From the NCBI RefSeq assembly GCF_964340395.1, contig NC_135567.1, positions 10,304,484 through 10,314,483 of the forward strand: a stretch of 10,000 nt of DNA, written 5' to 3'. The stretch is from Glandiceps talaboti. Lineage: Eukaryota; Hemichordata; Enteropneusta; Spengelidae. The notes under the pieces are model-generated. The model was not told the origin of the DNA. It did no database searches and worked only from the letters and a program-made list of their open reading frames with translations. How positions within the stretch are numbered: position 1 is the first letter of the stretch; every line of letters begins with the position of its first letter. Below are positions 1 through 7,380 of the stretch, in pieces. A program made the translations under genes and the position numbers.

Positions 1-21
1 CATAATACGACAGTACTATAG

Positions 22-42
22 CCCCCCCCCCCTCCCCCCCCC
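22..42. repeat. Poly-C tract (C11-T-C9)
   Basis: Twenty cytosines with one thymine interruption at 33. The tract is unlike its surroundings. The C-strand could form an i-motif and the complementary G-strand could stack as quadruplex, but it has only two long runs, so this is inference. Its length is probably polymorphic or prone to sequencing error. Confidence 0.9.
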
Positions 43-90
43 GACTCTGAGTACACATATCTTTTATTGAAGCGCTACCAGTCGTATTTG

Positions 91-184
91 CCTGTCCGTC
101 TGTCCGTCTGTCTACGTGCGTACTTGTGTGTTTCTGTGTCTACATCTGTCTGTCTCTGTCTGTCTGTCTCTCTGTCTGTCTGTG
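91..184. repeat. Imperfect (TGTC)n microsatellite
   Basis: TGTC/CGTC tetranucleotides dominate, interrupted by a TACGTGCG-TACTTGTGTG stretch near 113-130 and by TCTC slips. This is the first block of a compound microsatellite continuing to about 585. Read as protein it gives the low-complexity CLSV pattern, so the open frames crossing it are artefacts of a tetranucleotide repeat free of stop codons, not genes. Confidence 0.85.
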
Positions 185-285
185 CGTGCTTGGATGTGTG
201 TGCGGGCGAGCTTGCATGCATGCAGGCGTGTGGCTGGGCGGGCGTGCGTGTGGCTTGGCGGTCGGACGGGCGAGCGGGCGGGCGG
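185..285. repeat. GC-rich degenerate GTG/GGCG block of the compound microsatellite
   Basis: The + strand is strongly G-rich, with repeated GGGCG, GTGTG, GCATGCATGCA (near 213-223) and GGCGGGCG-like words. No strict period is kept. It joins the TGTC tract to the GGAT tract and is probably a mutated, GC-biased part of the same array. It does not look like a CpG-island promoter: it lies inside low-complexity sequence and no exon follows. Confidence 0.6.
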
Positions 286-345
286 ATGGACGGAATGATG
301 GATGGATGGATGGATGGGTGGATGGATCGATCGATTGATGGATTA
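286..345. repeat. (GGAT)n microsatellite
   Basis: GATG/GGAT tetranucleotides run from about 286, with the cleanest part at 297-326. They decay into ATCGATCGATTGATGGATT at 326-344. The block is part of the compound array, and the + strand remains G/T/A rich with few cytosines. Confidence 0.85.
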
Positions 346-440
346 ACGTACGCACGGACTGGCGCCCAGACTAACGGATGGTTGGATGTTAAACTACCCG
401 TCCGACGGTATCTGGTTGTTCTTCTACCTCTCTGTTTGAT

Positions 441-497
441 GTCTGTCTGTCTGTCTGTATGTATGTATGTATGTATGTATGTATGTATGTATGTATG

Positions 498-584
<87 letters not shown>

Positions 585-585
585 T
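441..585. repeat. Compound microsatellite (GTCT)n-(GTAT)n-(AT)n-(GT)n-(GTAT)n
   Basis: Five pure blocks follow one another: GTCT at 441-458, GTAT at about 457-503, alternating AT at 502-530, alternating GT at 530-572, and a final GTAT run to about 585. Each block differs from the next by a single base of the unit, as expected from point mutation followed by slippage. The AT block can extrude as a cruciform and the GT block can adopt Z-DNA under supercoiling. Both are known properties of such sequences and have not been shown here. Confidence 0.95.
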
Positions 586-590
586 TTCCC

Positions 591-1065
591 GTCGGTAGGG
601 TTGTTAGTATGTCAGCATATCCGTTCGTCTCTACCTCGTCCTCACCTTCTACTTATATTGTCCATTGTCAACGTCAGTCACATACCCCCAAGTGCACATG
701 CAACTGCAAGAGCTGAATACCACAACGCGTCTAAAAGGATTTATTAATCATTGCCCGCCTTTCTCGAATAAAAAAATAAATAATAGTCGTGATGTATTCT
801 AACGGACTAGACTCTTAATATCAGAAATGTTCAAATTTTACACGCCCTGTCTGACATTTTGGTGAAATAAATCGGTTCCTATTTGAACTCGTTAACACAT
901 CAACAGCACATTACATGAAAAGACGATTACAGTGGCAGACGACAATTTCTGGTCAAATGAGGGAAAGTCAGCGAGGCTGAGAGTAGATCGCAATTTAGCA
1001 TGTCTGTGTTAAATGGGACCTGTCAGCGTTTAAGAAACAAGCGTAACCTCTGCTAAGCTTTCGTT
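591..1065. other. Unique sequence, no feature seen
   Basis: Mixed-composition sequence after the first microsatellite. I found no recognisable coding frame, RNA gene or repeat homologous to another part of the window. A short A-rich stretch (AATAAAAAAATAAATAA, near 767-783) contains AATAAA, but no upstream exon supports its use as a polyadenylation signal. Confidence 0.5.
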
Positions 1066-1230
1066 ATGGCTCATTACCACGGCGAAGATACCTGGACATT
1101 TTATAGGCAGGTGGAAACCGCCTCGGTTCGTCATCCAGAGTTGATGCAATCACACAAGGTAATCAAGCTGTACACAAAACACGATTTCAACATTTCAACG
1201 ACTGGGGAAAAAATGTTAAAAGCTGGATAA
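1066..1230 (+). other. Short open frame, possible small coding exon (unrecognised)
   Basis: An ATG at 1066 with G at -3 and +4 (a favourable animal start context) opens a 54-residue frame ending at TAA 1228-1230. An in-frame TAA at 1054-1056 lies just upstream. The first 31 residues (starting MAHYHGEDTWTFYRQ) are more balanced in composition than the surrounding DNA. Codon 31 ends at 1158, exactly before GTAATC, which together read CAAG|GTAATC, a good 5' splice-site match in phase 0. The 93-nt stretch 1066-1158 could therefore be a first coding exon, with the remainder intronic. I do not recognise the peptide and see no matching downstream exon. A frame this short can easily occur by chance, so confidence is low. 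Confidence 0.13.
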
Positions 1231-2500
1231 AAAACCTGCATACGTACCCTACTGCTTTTTCTTGAATTCTCTCTGGCCAACAGAAAATCAACTAATGGTC
1301 CTCAGCAGGAACGTTGATTTGACAAAAAACAGACGAACTTAAAACCGACGCAAAACAAGAAACTGCTTCTGGGTACGTCGACAACCAACTTTTCCTGAAA
1401 CCACAAAACGCAAAGTTTCAGAAAATACGAGTACGTTATCTTAAGTCCATGGAATAACAACCCAAGGTGGGTTCTAGTCCGAAGGTGTTGCCAGTCCTGG
1501 CGTAAACGAACTTATACAGTTAAAAAATAAACGTAAGCTTTGATAGTAATTGATGGTTCGGTAATAATGTTATCAGGGACGCTTAACCAGAGTAAGTGAT
1601 CAACAAGAACAGAACAAATTGAACCCGTGTCTTGAGGGATTCGTTCCTAAATTGGTGATACCGTAGGTATACCTCGGCAATGAATGTATGTACACGGTAA
1701 CGCGACGTAACTCCCGGTGTTCGTTGACGGAAATACGGAACGTACTTCACACAACAACGTATGTACACACAGTGCAATTAGTATAGTTTCATTACTTTGA
1801 TACTATTCCCTTTTAAAGAGGAATGTTGGGAGTATCCATTCCACGAATAGGGGTGTATGCATTAAATACAGGATGCTGTGGCTCAATCTAACGTTGAGGG
1901 CGACATACTGTCTATGCTTCTCATTTGATCAGATCGGAATTGATTTACGGGAATACATTCGCTTAGAGGCAGAAGTAGTCTTACTGCACGGTGCACGTAC
2001 CTAAGACCATTTTATTACAAATACGTATTCAATGCTTTGTATATAAATCATACCAATTTAATTATTTCGAAATATTTATATTTCATTTACTAAAGTAGTT
2101 ATTTTCCGTCCCACGACTGTATTTATGATACATTTGGGGATACACCGATTTTACTAATGGTAATATTTTTGACTAATCATGCGGTTGATTTAAATTGTGC
2201 TGTGACCTACTTGAAGTAATTTTGACAGTGGTTTTTATCTAAGAACATGATATATATAACCAAAAAAAGAAAGCTGACTGACTCATTCTTCCTCCAATCT
2301 TAGTATCATTACACCGACACCGTACGATCGGTAGGTTTGGCATTTGTTCATGAACTCTCAAATAGAATTGTGTATGCTATCGTAGTTAGTAACACGGGTT
2401 CGGGTAATTTCCATGTCATGCAGCTGTTTTTATTACCCAAATTATCATGAGAGCATATTAATCGGTCAAACATAAAAAATGTAATTACAAAGATAATGAA
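1231..2500. other. Unique AT-rich sequence, no gene seen
   Basis: No recognisable protein, tRNA or array. A 64-residue minus-strand frame at 1583-1777 has no family resemblance and starts at a non-ATG codon. A small hairpin-capable pair, CTGAAAC and GTTTCAG, occurs within about 1394-1420. This is likely intron or intergenic DNA. Confidence 0.5.
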
Positions 2501-2588
2501 AATTGCTCCCCACCCCCCATGTTATACTTGAATCTCGTTGTGTATATTTCTCATCTCTATTCAACTACCCTCAAACACATGCAGACGG

Positions 2589-2679
2589 ACATACATACAT
2601 ACATACATACATACATACATACATACATACATACATACATACATACATACATACACACATACATACATACATACATACG
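2589..2679. repeat. (ACAT)n microsatellite
   Basis: About 22 ACAT units with one interruption (ATACACACAT at 2651-2660). The motif is the complement of the GTAT unit at 457-503 and of the TATG unit at 8088-8300, so this array lies in the opposite orientation to those two. Open frames across it give repeated IHTY residues and are not genes. Confidence 0.95.
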
Positions 2680-2738
2680 TATTCTCCAAATCTCTGACTG
2701 TGTGCCTACGTCTTTCCTTCTGTATGACTGTCAATTTA

Positions 2739-2760
2739 TGTCTCTCTCTCTCTGTCTGTC

Positions 2761-2796
<36 letters not shown>

Positions 2797-2874
2797 GATC
2801 TGTCTGTCTGCCTGTATGTATATCCGTCCGTCCGTCCGTCCTTCCGTCTTTCTGTTCGTCTGTCTGTCTGTGTC
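2739..2874. repeat. Compound microsatellite (CT)n-(TGTC)n-(CCGT)n-(TGTC)n
   Basis: A CT dinucleotide run at 2740-2752 passes into TGTC units to about 2795. A short TAGATC break follows, then TGTCTG/CCTG, a CCGT block at 2823-2848, and TGTC again to about 2872. The TGTC/CGTC mixture resembles the block at 91-184, so the two loci share a motif family. Confidence 0.9.
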
Positions 2875-3902
2875 TGCATTTAACTTCTTAAACATTATCA
2901 CATCTTCCCGATTTATTTCAATGAAAGTGATTCCGAACGCATTGTCATTTAAACCTATTCATTCAATATTCCGTCAGAAGTTTGAATTCCCAAACTCAAT
3001 AACATTCCAAGGCCTTTTTCGTCTTTTGAAGTGGTATCTCAAGTTGAGATATGAAAACGACTTCGGAGTTTCGAGAACGGCTGAATAAAAAAAAAAGATA
3101 TGTTAGCGATTTATTGTATTGGAATAAAAGCGATTGTTTGAAGACTTACTCGCGTTCATTTTGAAAGCCTCATCCATCGATTCGTATTTCATGCGTGACG
3201 GATTCAATAAACCGTGAAGGACAAAGTCACTTTCGTGTTCGAAATATCACTATCACAATATTCGCTAATGGAAATAACAAGTATTTTTTAACAACGAAAT
3301 GTTTGCCAGACAAAACTAACTTCAATTTGAATTGCATTGAGTAAAATAAACAGAGCTGTAGTATCTCTCTTCAGACACGTATTTTTTGTTTGGTCATTTC
3401 TAAATTTGTCCTTGCCTATTTTTGCAAACATCATTGTTCGCAAAGTCTTCAGTTGTGTAAAGGTAAAAACACAAAAAACGAAAACCACGAAACTTAATAT
3501 CATGCCAATCTATAATCGTAATTTTCGAATTCCTGAAAAGACTCGCTCAGTGGTTGTCTTTCATTTTCAAAATCAGTTTACGAAATTAAACGACAATAAA
3601 ACGATAGCATGTTTCATGCAGTCATATTATATAAATTATTGTTTATAGCTAACCATAACGAGCGGAAGTCTCCTACATAAACACCCCTTTTTGAAACTAA
3701 AAACGAGTAAAAACATGGAAAACTAAGGGCATGTGAAAGCAGAGATGAAATTCTTCCTCAAACAACATACCGAATCTCAACAAATACTACAACTCGAAAT
3801 GATCGACAACGCTTTGAACATCGTCAGTTTAGTAGAGAATGTAAAAGCAAATTCGCAAATTGTCAATGACACTTCACCCATATAAGAAGTTGATTCACAG
3901 AA
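2875..3902. other. Unique sequence, no gene recognised
   Basis: AT-rich unique DNA. It contains an A-run at about 3087-3096 preceded by TGAAT (an AATAAA match overlaps the run) and a 17-bp palindrome with a single central base, TATCTCAAGTTGAGATA, at 3035-3051. Two overlapping frames on opposite strands at 3288-3648 (71 and 103 residues) begin at non-ATG codons and show no known motif, so I treat both as chance frames. Confidence 0.5.
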
Positions 3903-4236
3903 TACTACCAAACCAGAGTGACTATAAAGTTTCAATATAATTAGGCTGCATGATGTTACTACCAAACCAGAGTAACTATAGCGTTTCAATTAGGCAGCAT
4001 AATGTTATTACCAAACCAGTTCAATTTGGCTGTATGGTGTTACTACCAAACCAGAGTGAGTATAGAGTTTCAATTAGGCAACATGATGTTACTACCAAAT
4101 CAGAGTGACTATAGAGTTTCAATTAGGCAGCATGATGTTACTACCAAACCAGAGTGACCATAGAGTTTCAATTAGGCAACATGATGTTACTACCAAACCA
4201 GAGTGACTATAGAGTTTCAATTAGGCCGCACAATGT
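3903..4236. repeat. Seven-copy 49-bp minisatellite
   Basis: Units begin TACTACCAAACCAGAGTGAC and end in GCATGATGT. They start at 3903, 3957, 4006, 4041, 4090, 4139 and 4188. Copy lengths are 54, 49, 35, 49, 49, 49 and 49 bp. Copy 1 carries a small insertion after TTTCAAT, and copy 3 has lost about 14 bp covering AGTGACTATAGAGT. Copies 4-7 are nearly identical to each other while copies 1-3 are more diverged, so expansion was most recent on the right, next to the palindrome. The last copy is also the left terminus of the foldback-like element at 4188-4550. A minus-strand frame across the array shows a repeated SGLVV peptide and is not a gene. Confidence 0.93.
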
Positions 4237-4550
4237 TGTTGACTTCTCACAAAACATTTTGTGTTACGATATACACAAACAAAATACAAGCGCTGATAGA
4301 TCTCGAGAACAAACAAGTGAAATATTAAAGTTTATCTGACTGGGAACACTACAAACAGTTTTGTGTTTCAATATCCTTTGTTTTATCCGACAGTGATGTT
4401 GGTTTGTGTTCCCAGTGAGATAAAATATATCATGTGTGCGCAATATTAGTATCCGTGTTTTGTTTTGTGTAAATTGTAACATAAAAAATGCGCGAAACAT
4501 AAACATTATATTACTGCCTCGAACTCTAAAGTCGCTCTGGTTCGGTAGTA
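4188..4550. mobile_element. Foldback/MITE-like imperfect palindrome
   Basis: Three matched inverted pairs share one centre near 4369-4378. The terminal unit at 4188-4236 pairs with an inverted, diverged copy at 4503-4550, which reads TACTACCGAACCAGAGCGAC on the minus strand. The block at 4261-4287 (GTGTTACGATATACACAAAC...) pairs with 4455-4482. The block at 4331-4356 (TTTATCTGACTGGGAACAC...) pairs with 4402-4424. The whole is therefore a roughly 360-bp element with arms of about 180 bp each and no coding capacity, as expected of a foldback element or a palindromic MITE. I see no clear target-site duplication, because the left side runs on into tandem copies of the terminal unit. The transposase superfamily cannot be assigned from this sequence. 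Confidence 0.75.
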
Positions 4551-4609
4551 TCAAATTTGTTATCAAATTCAATACTTCGTCAGTACAACTGCATCTCTCA
4601 CACTTCGAA

Positions 4610-4625
4610 TCAATTAATTAATTGA
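4610..4625. repeat. 16-bp perfect palindrome in AT-rich DNA
   Basis: TCAATTAATTAATTGA is self-complementary. It lies just right of the foldback element in TTAATTAA-rich sequence, where such palindromes arise easily. No function is claimed. Confidence 0.5.
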
Positions 4626-4861
4626 ATCAATTAATCACAGCAATGAAGTGCAATTTAATTTTCACCCCATTTGCATTTAAATTGAATTTCTGAACCAAAC
4701 GGGTAATTACGTATCAAACACATTAAATTATGTTTAATTCGACACGCTCTACATTTCAATAATACAGTAATTCAAAATAGCGATAATGTTGATATCATTG
4801 TAATTAAAGAATAAACAATTGTGATTAATTAAATACCTTTTGATACATGTAATTTTAAAGC

Positions 4862-5110
4862 CAGGCGCAGACTTGAGGAATCAATGAGCAAAATTTCACT
4901 GGTGGCAATTTCCTCGCGCCGATTCCTCTCGTGTGTGGATAATTGTTAGTGAGATTATGGTCATTCGTGGATGTGAGCCAAATATCTAATATGTTTGATA
5001 ATTTTGGTTACTCGTGGCAAATTCCTCACCGTGCCGTGTGCGCTGAACACTGAGCCAAATGCTCACGACTTTCGCATAGAGCGCATGCGTGGCGATGACA
5101 TGCGGTACAA
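4862..5110. repeat. GC-richer segment with clustered short motifs
   Basis: Base composition shifts upward compared with the AT-rich flanks. TGAGCNAAAT occurs three times (4885-4894, 4974-4983, 5051-5060). TTCCTC or its complement occurs four times (4875-4880, 4910-4915, 4923-4928, 5022-5027), including an inverted octamer pair GAGGAATC 4875-4882 / GATTCCTC 4921-4928. GTGGCAA(A/T)TTCCTC appears twice, about 113 bp apart. GCGCATGCG lies near 5091. Repeated short motifs of this kind are found in subterminal regions of DNA transposons and also in enhancers. I cannot choose between them, and no convincing opposite terminus was found. Confidence 0.35.
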
Positions 5111-5612
5111 AATGTTTGAATTCAGTGTAAAATAGAGGTGAGTAAATTCAACATGAATACCAACGGTATTTTCATGATTTTAGAAGACAGACGTGTCGAT
5201 CTTTGACCTAGCTACCCGTGGCCATCACTTTAGTTGGAATAGTCAAGAAACCATACAAAACGAGATAACGATACGTCATATATTTTAATAACTCTCGTGT
5301 GCTCAAGCCTTAACGTTGAGTTCTGAATTGCGTAACGAACACGATTTTAATTAAAAAGTTAATTAAAACCATTATAAATAATTAATCACATTCTTATGAG
5401 TGTAATTATAAAGCACAAATAATATTGTGTTTAAATTCGATGTGTACCCCATTTTATTAATTTTGTATTCGGAACGGTTTGGGGAAGTTGACATAATTTT
5501 AATTAAAGTGCTGAAAAGTAATTAAGTGGATAATTATAGATCTAAACAAAGAGTTAAATTGGATGTGTTCAGTAACCGTGAGTTCGAAAATAAGAATTAA
5601 GTTGACCAATTT
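5111..5612. other. AT-rich sequence with degenerate TTAATTAA-type repeats
   Basis: No gene is seen. From about 5340, TTAATTAA-like words are frequent. Two stretches resemble parts of the repeat at 6451-6720: GAAGTTGACATAATTTTAAT near 5485 and GATAATTATAGATCTAAAC near 5530. These suggest an old, decayed tandem family broken up by later insertions. Confidence 0.35.
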
Positions 5613-5865
5613 AATAACAATCTTGCAATCCAGACTGAGCATGCTCAGACGCAAAGGACTATGGGATTATCTGAGGTTATTGTATTACCTAATCTGGAGC
5701 TACCGATAAAATAAACCCCCCACAATGGTCAGGGTAAATATGAATTGATCATTTGCGGTTACAAACAATATAACAATATTGTTCATAATACTAATTGATT
5801 AGCATTTATCATCACATTTCCCATGATGCAACATTCAATATGACGGGTTGGCAAGTTCCCTATTA
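5613..5865. mobile_element. Decayed MITE copy, same family as 9347-9574
   Basis: This aligns along its whole length with the element at 9347-9574, in the same orientation. Shared blocks include AAAGGACTATGGGATTATCT, ATCTGGAGCTAC, ACTAATTGATTAG and CATTTCCCATGATGCAACATT. Its right end keeps GCAAGTTCCCTATTA. The left end is degraded: AATAACAATCTTGCAATCC stands where the other copy has AATAGGGAACTTGCAAATCC. It contains an extra 11 bp (ATGCTCAGACG) that creates the palindrome CTGAGCATGCTCAG at 5635-5648. There is no coding capacity. The mutated left terminal repeat suggests an older insertion than the other copy. Confidence 0.8.
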
Positions 5866-5986
5866 GAGCTGCATTAGCTGCAATTGAATATATTTTTTTA
5901 AATGTTTTCTTAGCCACAATAACTTAGAACTGCATTAGCTGCAATCGAATATATTTTTTAAATGTTTTCTTACCCACAATAACTTA
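5863..5986. repeat. 61-bp tandem duplication (two copies)
   Basis: Copy 1 starts at 5863 (TTAGAGCTGCATTAGCTGCA) and copy 2 at 5924 (TTAGAACTGCATTAGCTGCA). Both continue through GAATATATTTTTT-AAATGTTTTCTTA to CACAATAACTTA, with a few substitutions and a one-base T-run difference. The duplication begins at the TTA that ends the MITE copy at 5613-5865. Confidence 0.92.
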
Positions 5987-6450
5987 CTCACTAATGTACA
6001 ACCTGAACTCTATTTTTAGCTTTTTACATGATAAATGAAATGAAATTGATTTTAGAGTCCACACCCAAAAATCAGCGCCCTCAACAGGAATCATGATTTA
6101 AAACTGTTATTGTAATGTTTATGGATAACATCGACCACTGGTTAATATGTAAAATGTCTAATTATTGGTATTTTAACACTTTACAGTGAATAGATTGTGG
6201 TTTTCTGATCAAAAAGCGGAACTATGGTTACAATATATTGCCGTTTTAACATGTCAACAGATTCAGATTTGAGCTTTCGTTCAAGCTTGAAACTTGTCAT
6301 TACATCACCTACGGATAATATTGGCCACCAATTAACATATATATATTTTGTAAAAAGTAACTGACTAATTATTATTTAATATGTCTTTGGTTATTTGACG
6401 AAATAAATACCCCAGTTGCAGCAAGTGCTGGTTTAAAGAGATGTTGATAG
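5987..6450. repeat. AT-rich sequence with a degenerate direct repeat
   Basis: The segment at about 6098-6177 (ATGGATAACATCGACCACTG then GTTAATATG) resembles 6288-6382 (ACGGATAATATTGGCCACCA then ATTAACATA), about 180-190 bp apart. Similarity is patchy, with insertions. CAGCGCCCTCAACAGG at 6074-6089 is a GC-rich word in an AT-rich setting. No gene is seen. Confidence 0.35.
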
Positions 6451-6720
6451 TTTTTGTTTTATATGGGTAATTATACATTGAACAGAGAGTGTTGTGCTGA
6501 ATACTCAATGTTCACTACAGCACTTTTTTCGTAACTTTGTGATCGACAATATTAAGGACATTAACAATTTTAATTAAATAATTAAATAAGTTTTGATATG
6601 GTTAATTAAGTATCGAACAGAGAATGTGGTCAATTCGGTATGAATTGCTTATTGTTTAGTAACTCTGTTCCAAATTAATCAGGAAATTGACATCGTTTTA
6701 ATTTGAAAGGTTCACTAATT
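6451..6720. repeat. Degenerate tandem repeat, two units of about 134 bp
   Basis: Unit 1 (about 6451-6585) contains GGGTAATTATACATTGAACA then GAGAGTG. Unit 2 (about 6586-6720) contains GGTTAATTAAGTATCGAACA then GAGAATG. Later blocks also match in order: GTAACTTTG / GTAACTCTG, and GACATTAACAATTTTAATT / GACATCGTTTTAATTT. Weaker relatives lie near 4700 (GGGTAATTACGTATCAAACA) and 5530, so the family may once have covered more of 4650-6720. Confidence 0.5.
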
Positions 6721-7300
6721 AGATATTCCTACCCTGTTCTACGTTTCATACATTATTACAGGCAAAACGCCACGCCAATTTAAAACTGCACTCTTATTTA
6801 TTTTCGAAACGACACTTTTTTTTAATGGATATCTAATTAAAACATATTAATGGCGATACGCTTGACGCCAACAGTGTCAACTTTCATCTTAAATTGAATA
6901 TGGGTATTTTAATGTTAACATTTCATTTTTATAATTTTAAAAGTTTGGAGACATTTGACGACAATACCGTCAACTCGTATATTTTTATCGTGCCAAGTTC
7001 TATTAAAATTTATATTAAGGTAGCAGTAATTGATAGCTTGGAATTGGTTAGCGAAGAATATTTTAATTTGCTATTTATAACTGTTGGTTCGGATTAATTA
7101 CAATATAAATGTGAAGGAAATTTATTCACGATACCACTTTTCGAGTTTACGTGTTTGAAGGTAATACTGACGTGTGTCCGAGAATTGAATCTTTACTGGA
7201 ACACCTTTCAAGTTTACTTCTATTCAATTCCCCCAAAAAATGAATTAAAATGAAATATTGTACACAAAATAACGTATGATGGTTTGTGTAACGAGGTATA
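6721..7300. other. AT-rich unique sequence, no gene recognised
   Basis: A 67-residue frame at 6894-7097 begins at TTG (the first ATG is at 6900). It has no motif, signal peptide or clear membrane segment that I can identify. The surrounding sequence is strongly AT-rich, where frames of this size are expected by chance. Confidence 0.5.
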
Positions 7301-7310
7301 GTCGTGAGCA

Positions 7311-7380
7311 GGGGTTGCTAACCTAGTAAGGGCATATACTGTATGTATCGCGGGTTTGATACCCTTTTGTTAACTAATGT
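7311..7380 (+). repeat. Possible tRNA-derived SINE fragment (A/B-box-like)
   Basis: GGTTTGATACC at 7353-7363 matches the RNA polymerase III B-box consensus GGTTCRANNCC except for T in place of C. It is preceded by TCGCG, as in many tRNA T-arm contexts. An A-box-like TAACCTAGTAAG lies at 7319-7330 with about two mismatches. The start-to-start spacing of 34 bp is shorter than the roughly 44 bp of an ordinary tRNA. I could not fold a full cloverleaf (no acceptor pairing), so this is not a functional tRNA. It could be a decayed SINE head or chance. Confidence 0.27.

Noticed and set aside
67-747. Long plus-strand frame of 226 codons with CLSV and CVCV runs
   Set aside because: It starts at TTG and runs through TGTC, GGAT, GTAT, AT and GT microsatellites. 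The residues are repeat translations without a fold or motif.
1971-2000. AGAAGTAGTC...TTACTGCAC shared with 9605-9645
   Set aside because: Two short words with different spacing. Too weak to call a shared repeat.
2589-2679. CRISPR-like array
   Set aside because: Pure tetranucleotide repetition without spacers. The 49-bp array at 3903-4236 is also contiguous tandem DNA without spacers.
2503-2891. Overlapping plus-strand frames with IHTY and CLSV repeats
   Set aside because: All three frames are open because ACAT and TGTC repeats contain no stop codons. There is no unique protein sequence of useful length.
3337-3648. 103-codon frame
   Set aside because: It begins at TTG, overlaps a 71-codon opposite-strand frame, has no recognised motif and no splice or promoter context. 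Expected by chance in AT-rich DNA.
4264-4621. Opposing frames inside and beside the palindromic element
   Set aside because: They lie in the arms of an inverted repeat and show no transposase or other motif.
6894-7097. 67-codon frame
   Set aside because: Non-ATG first codon, AT-driven composition and no family resemblance. Not convincing as a gene.
7311-7380. Functional tRNA gene
   Set aside because: No acceptor-stem pairing, a shortened A-to-B spacing and a mutated B box.
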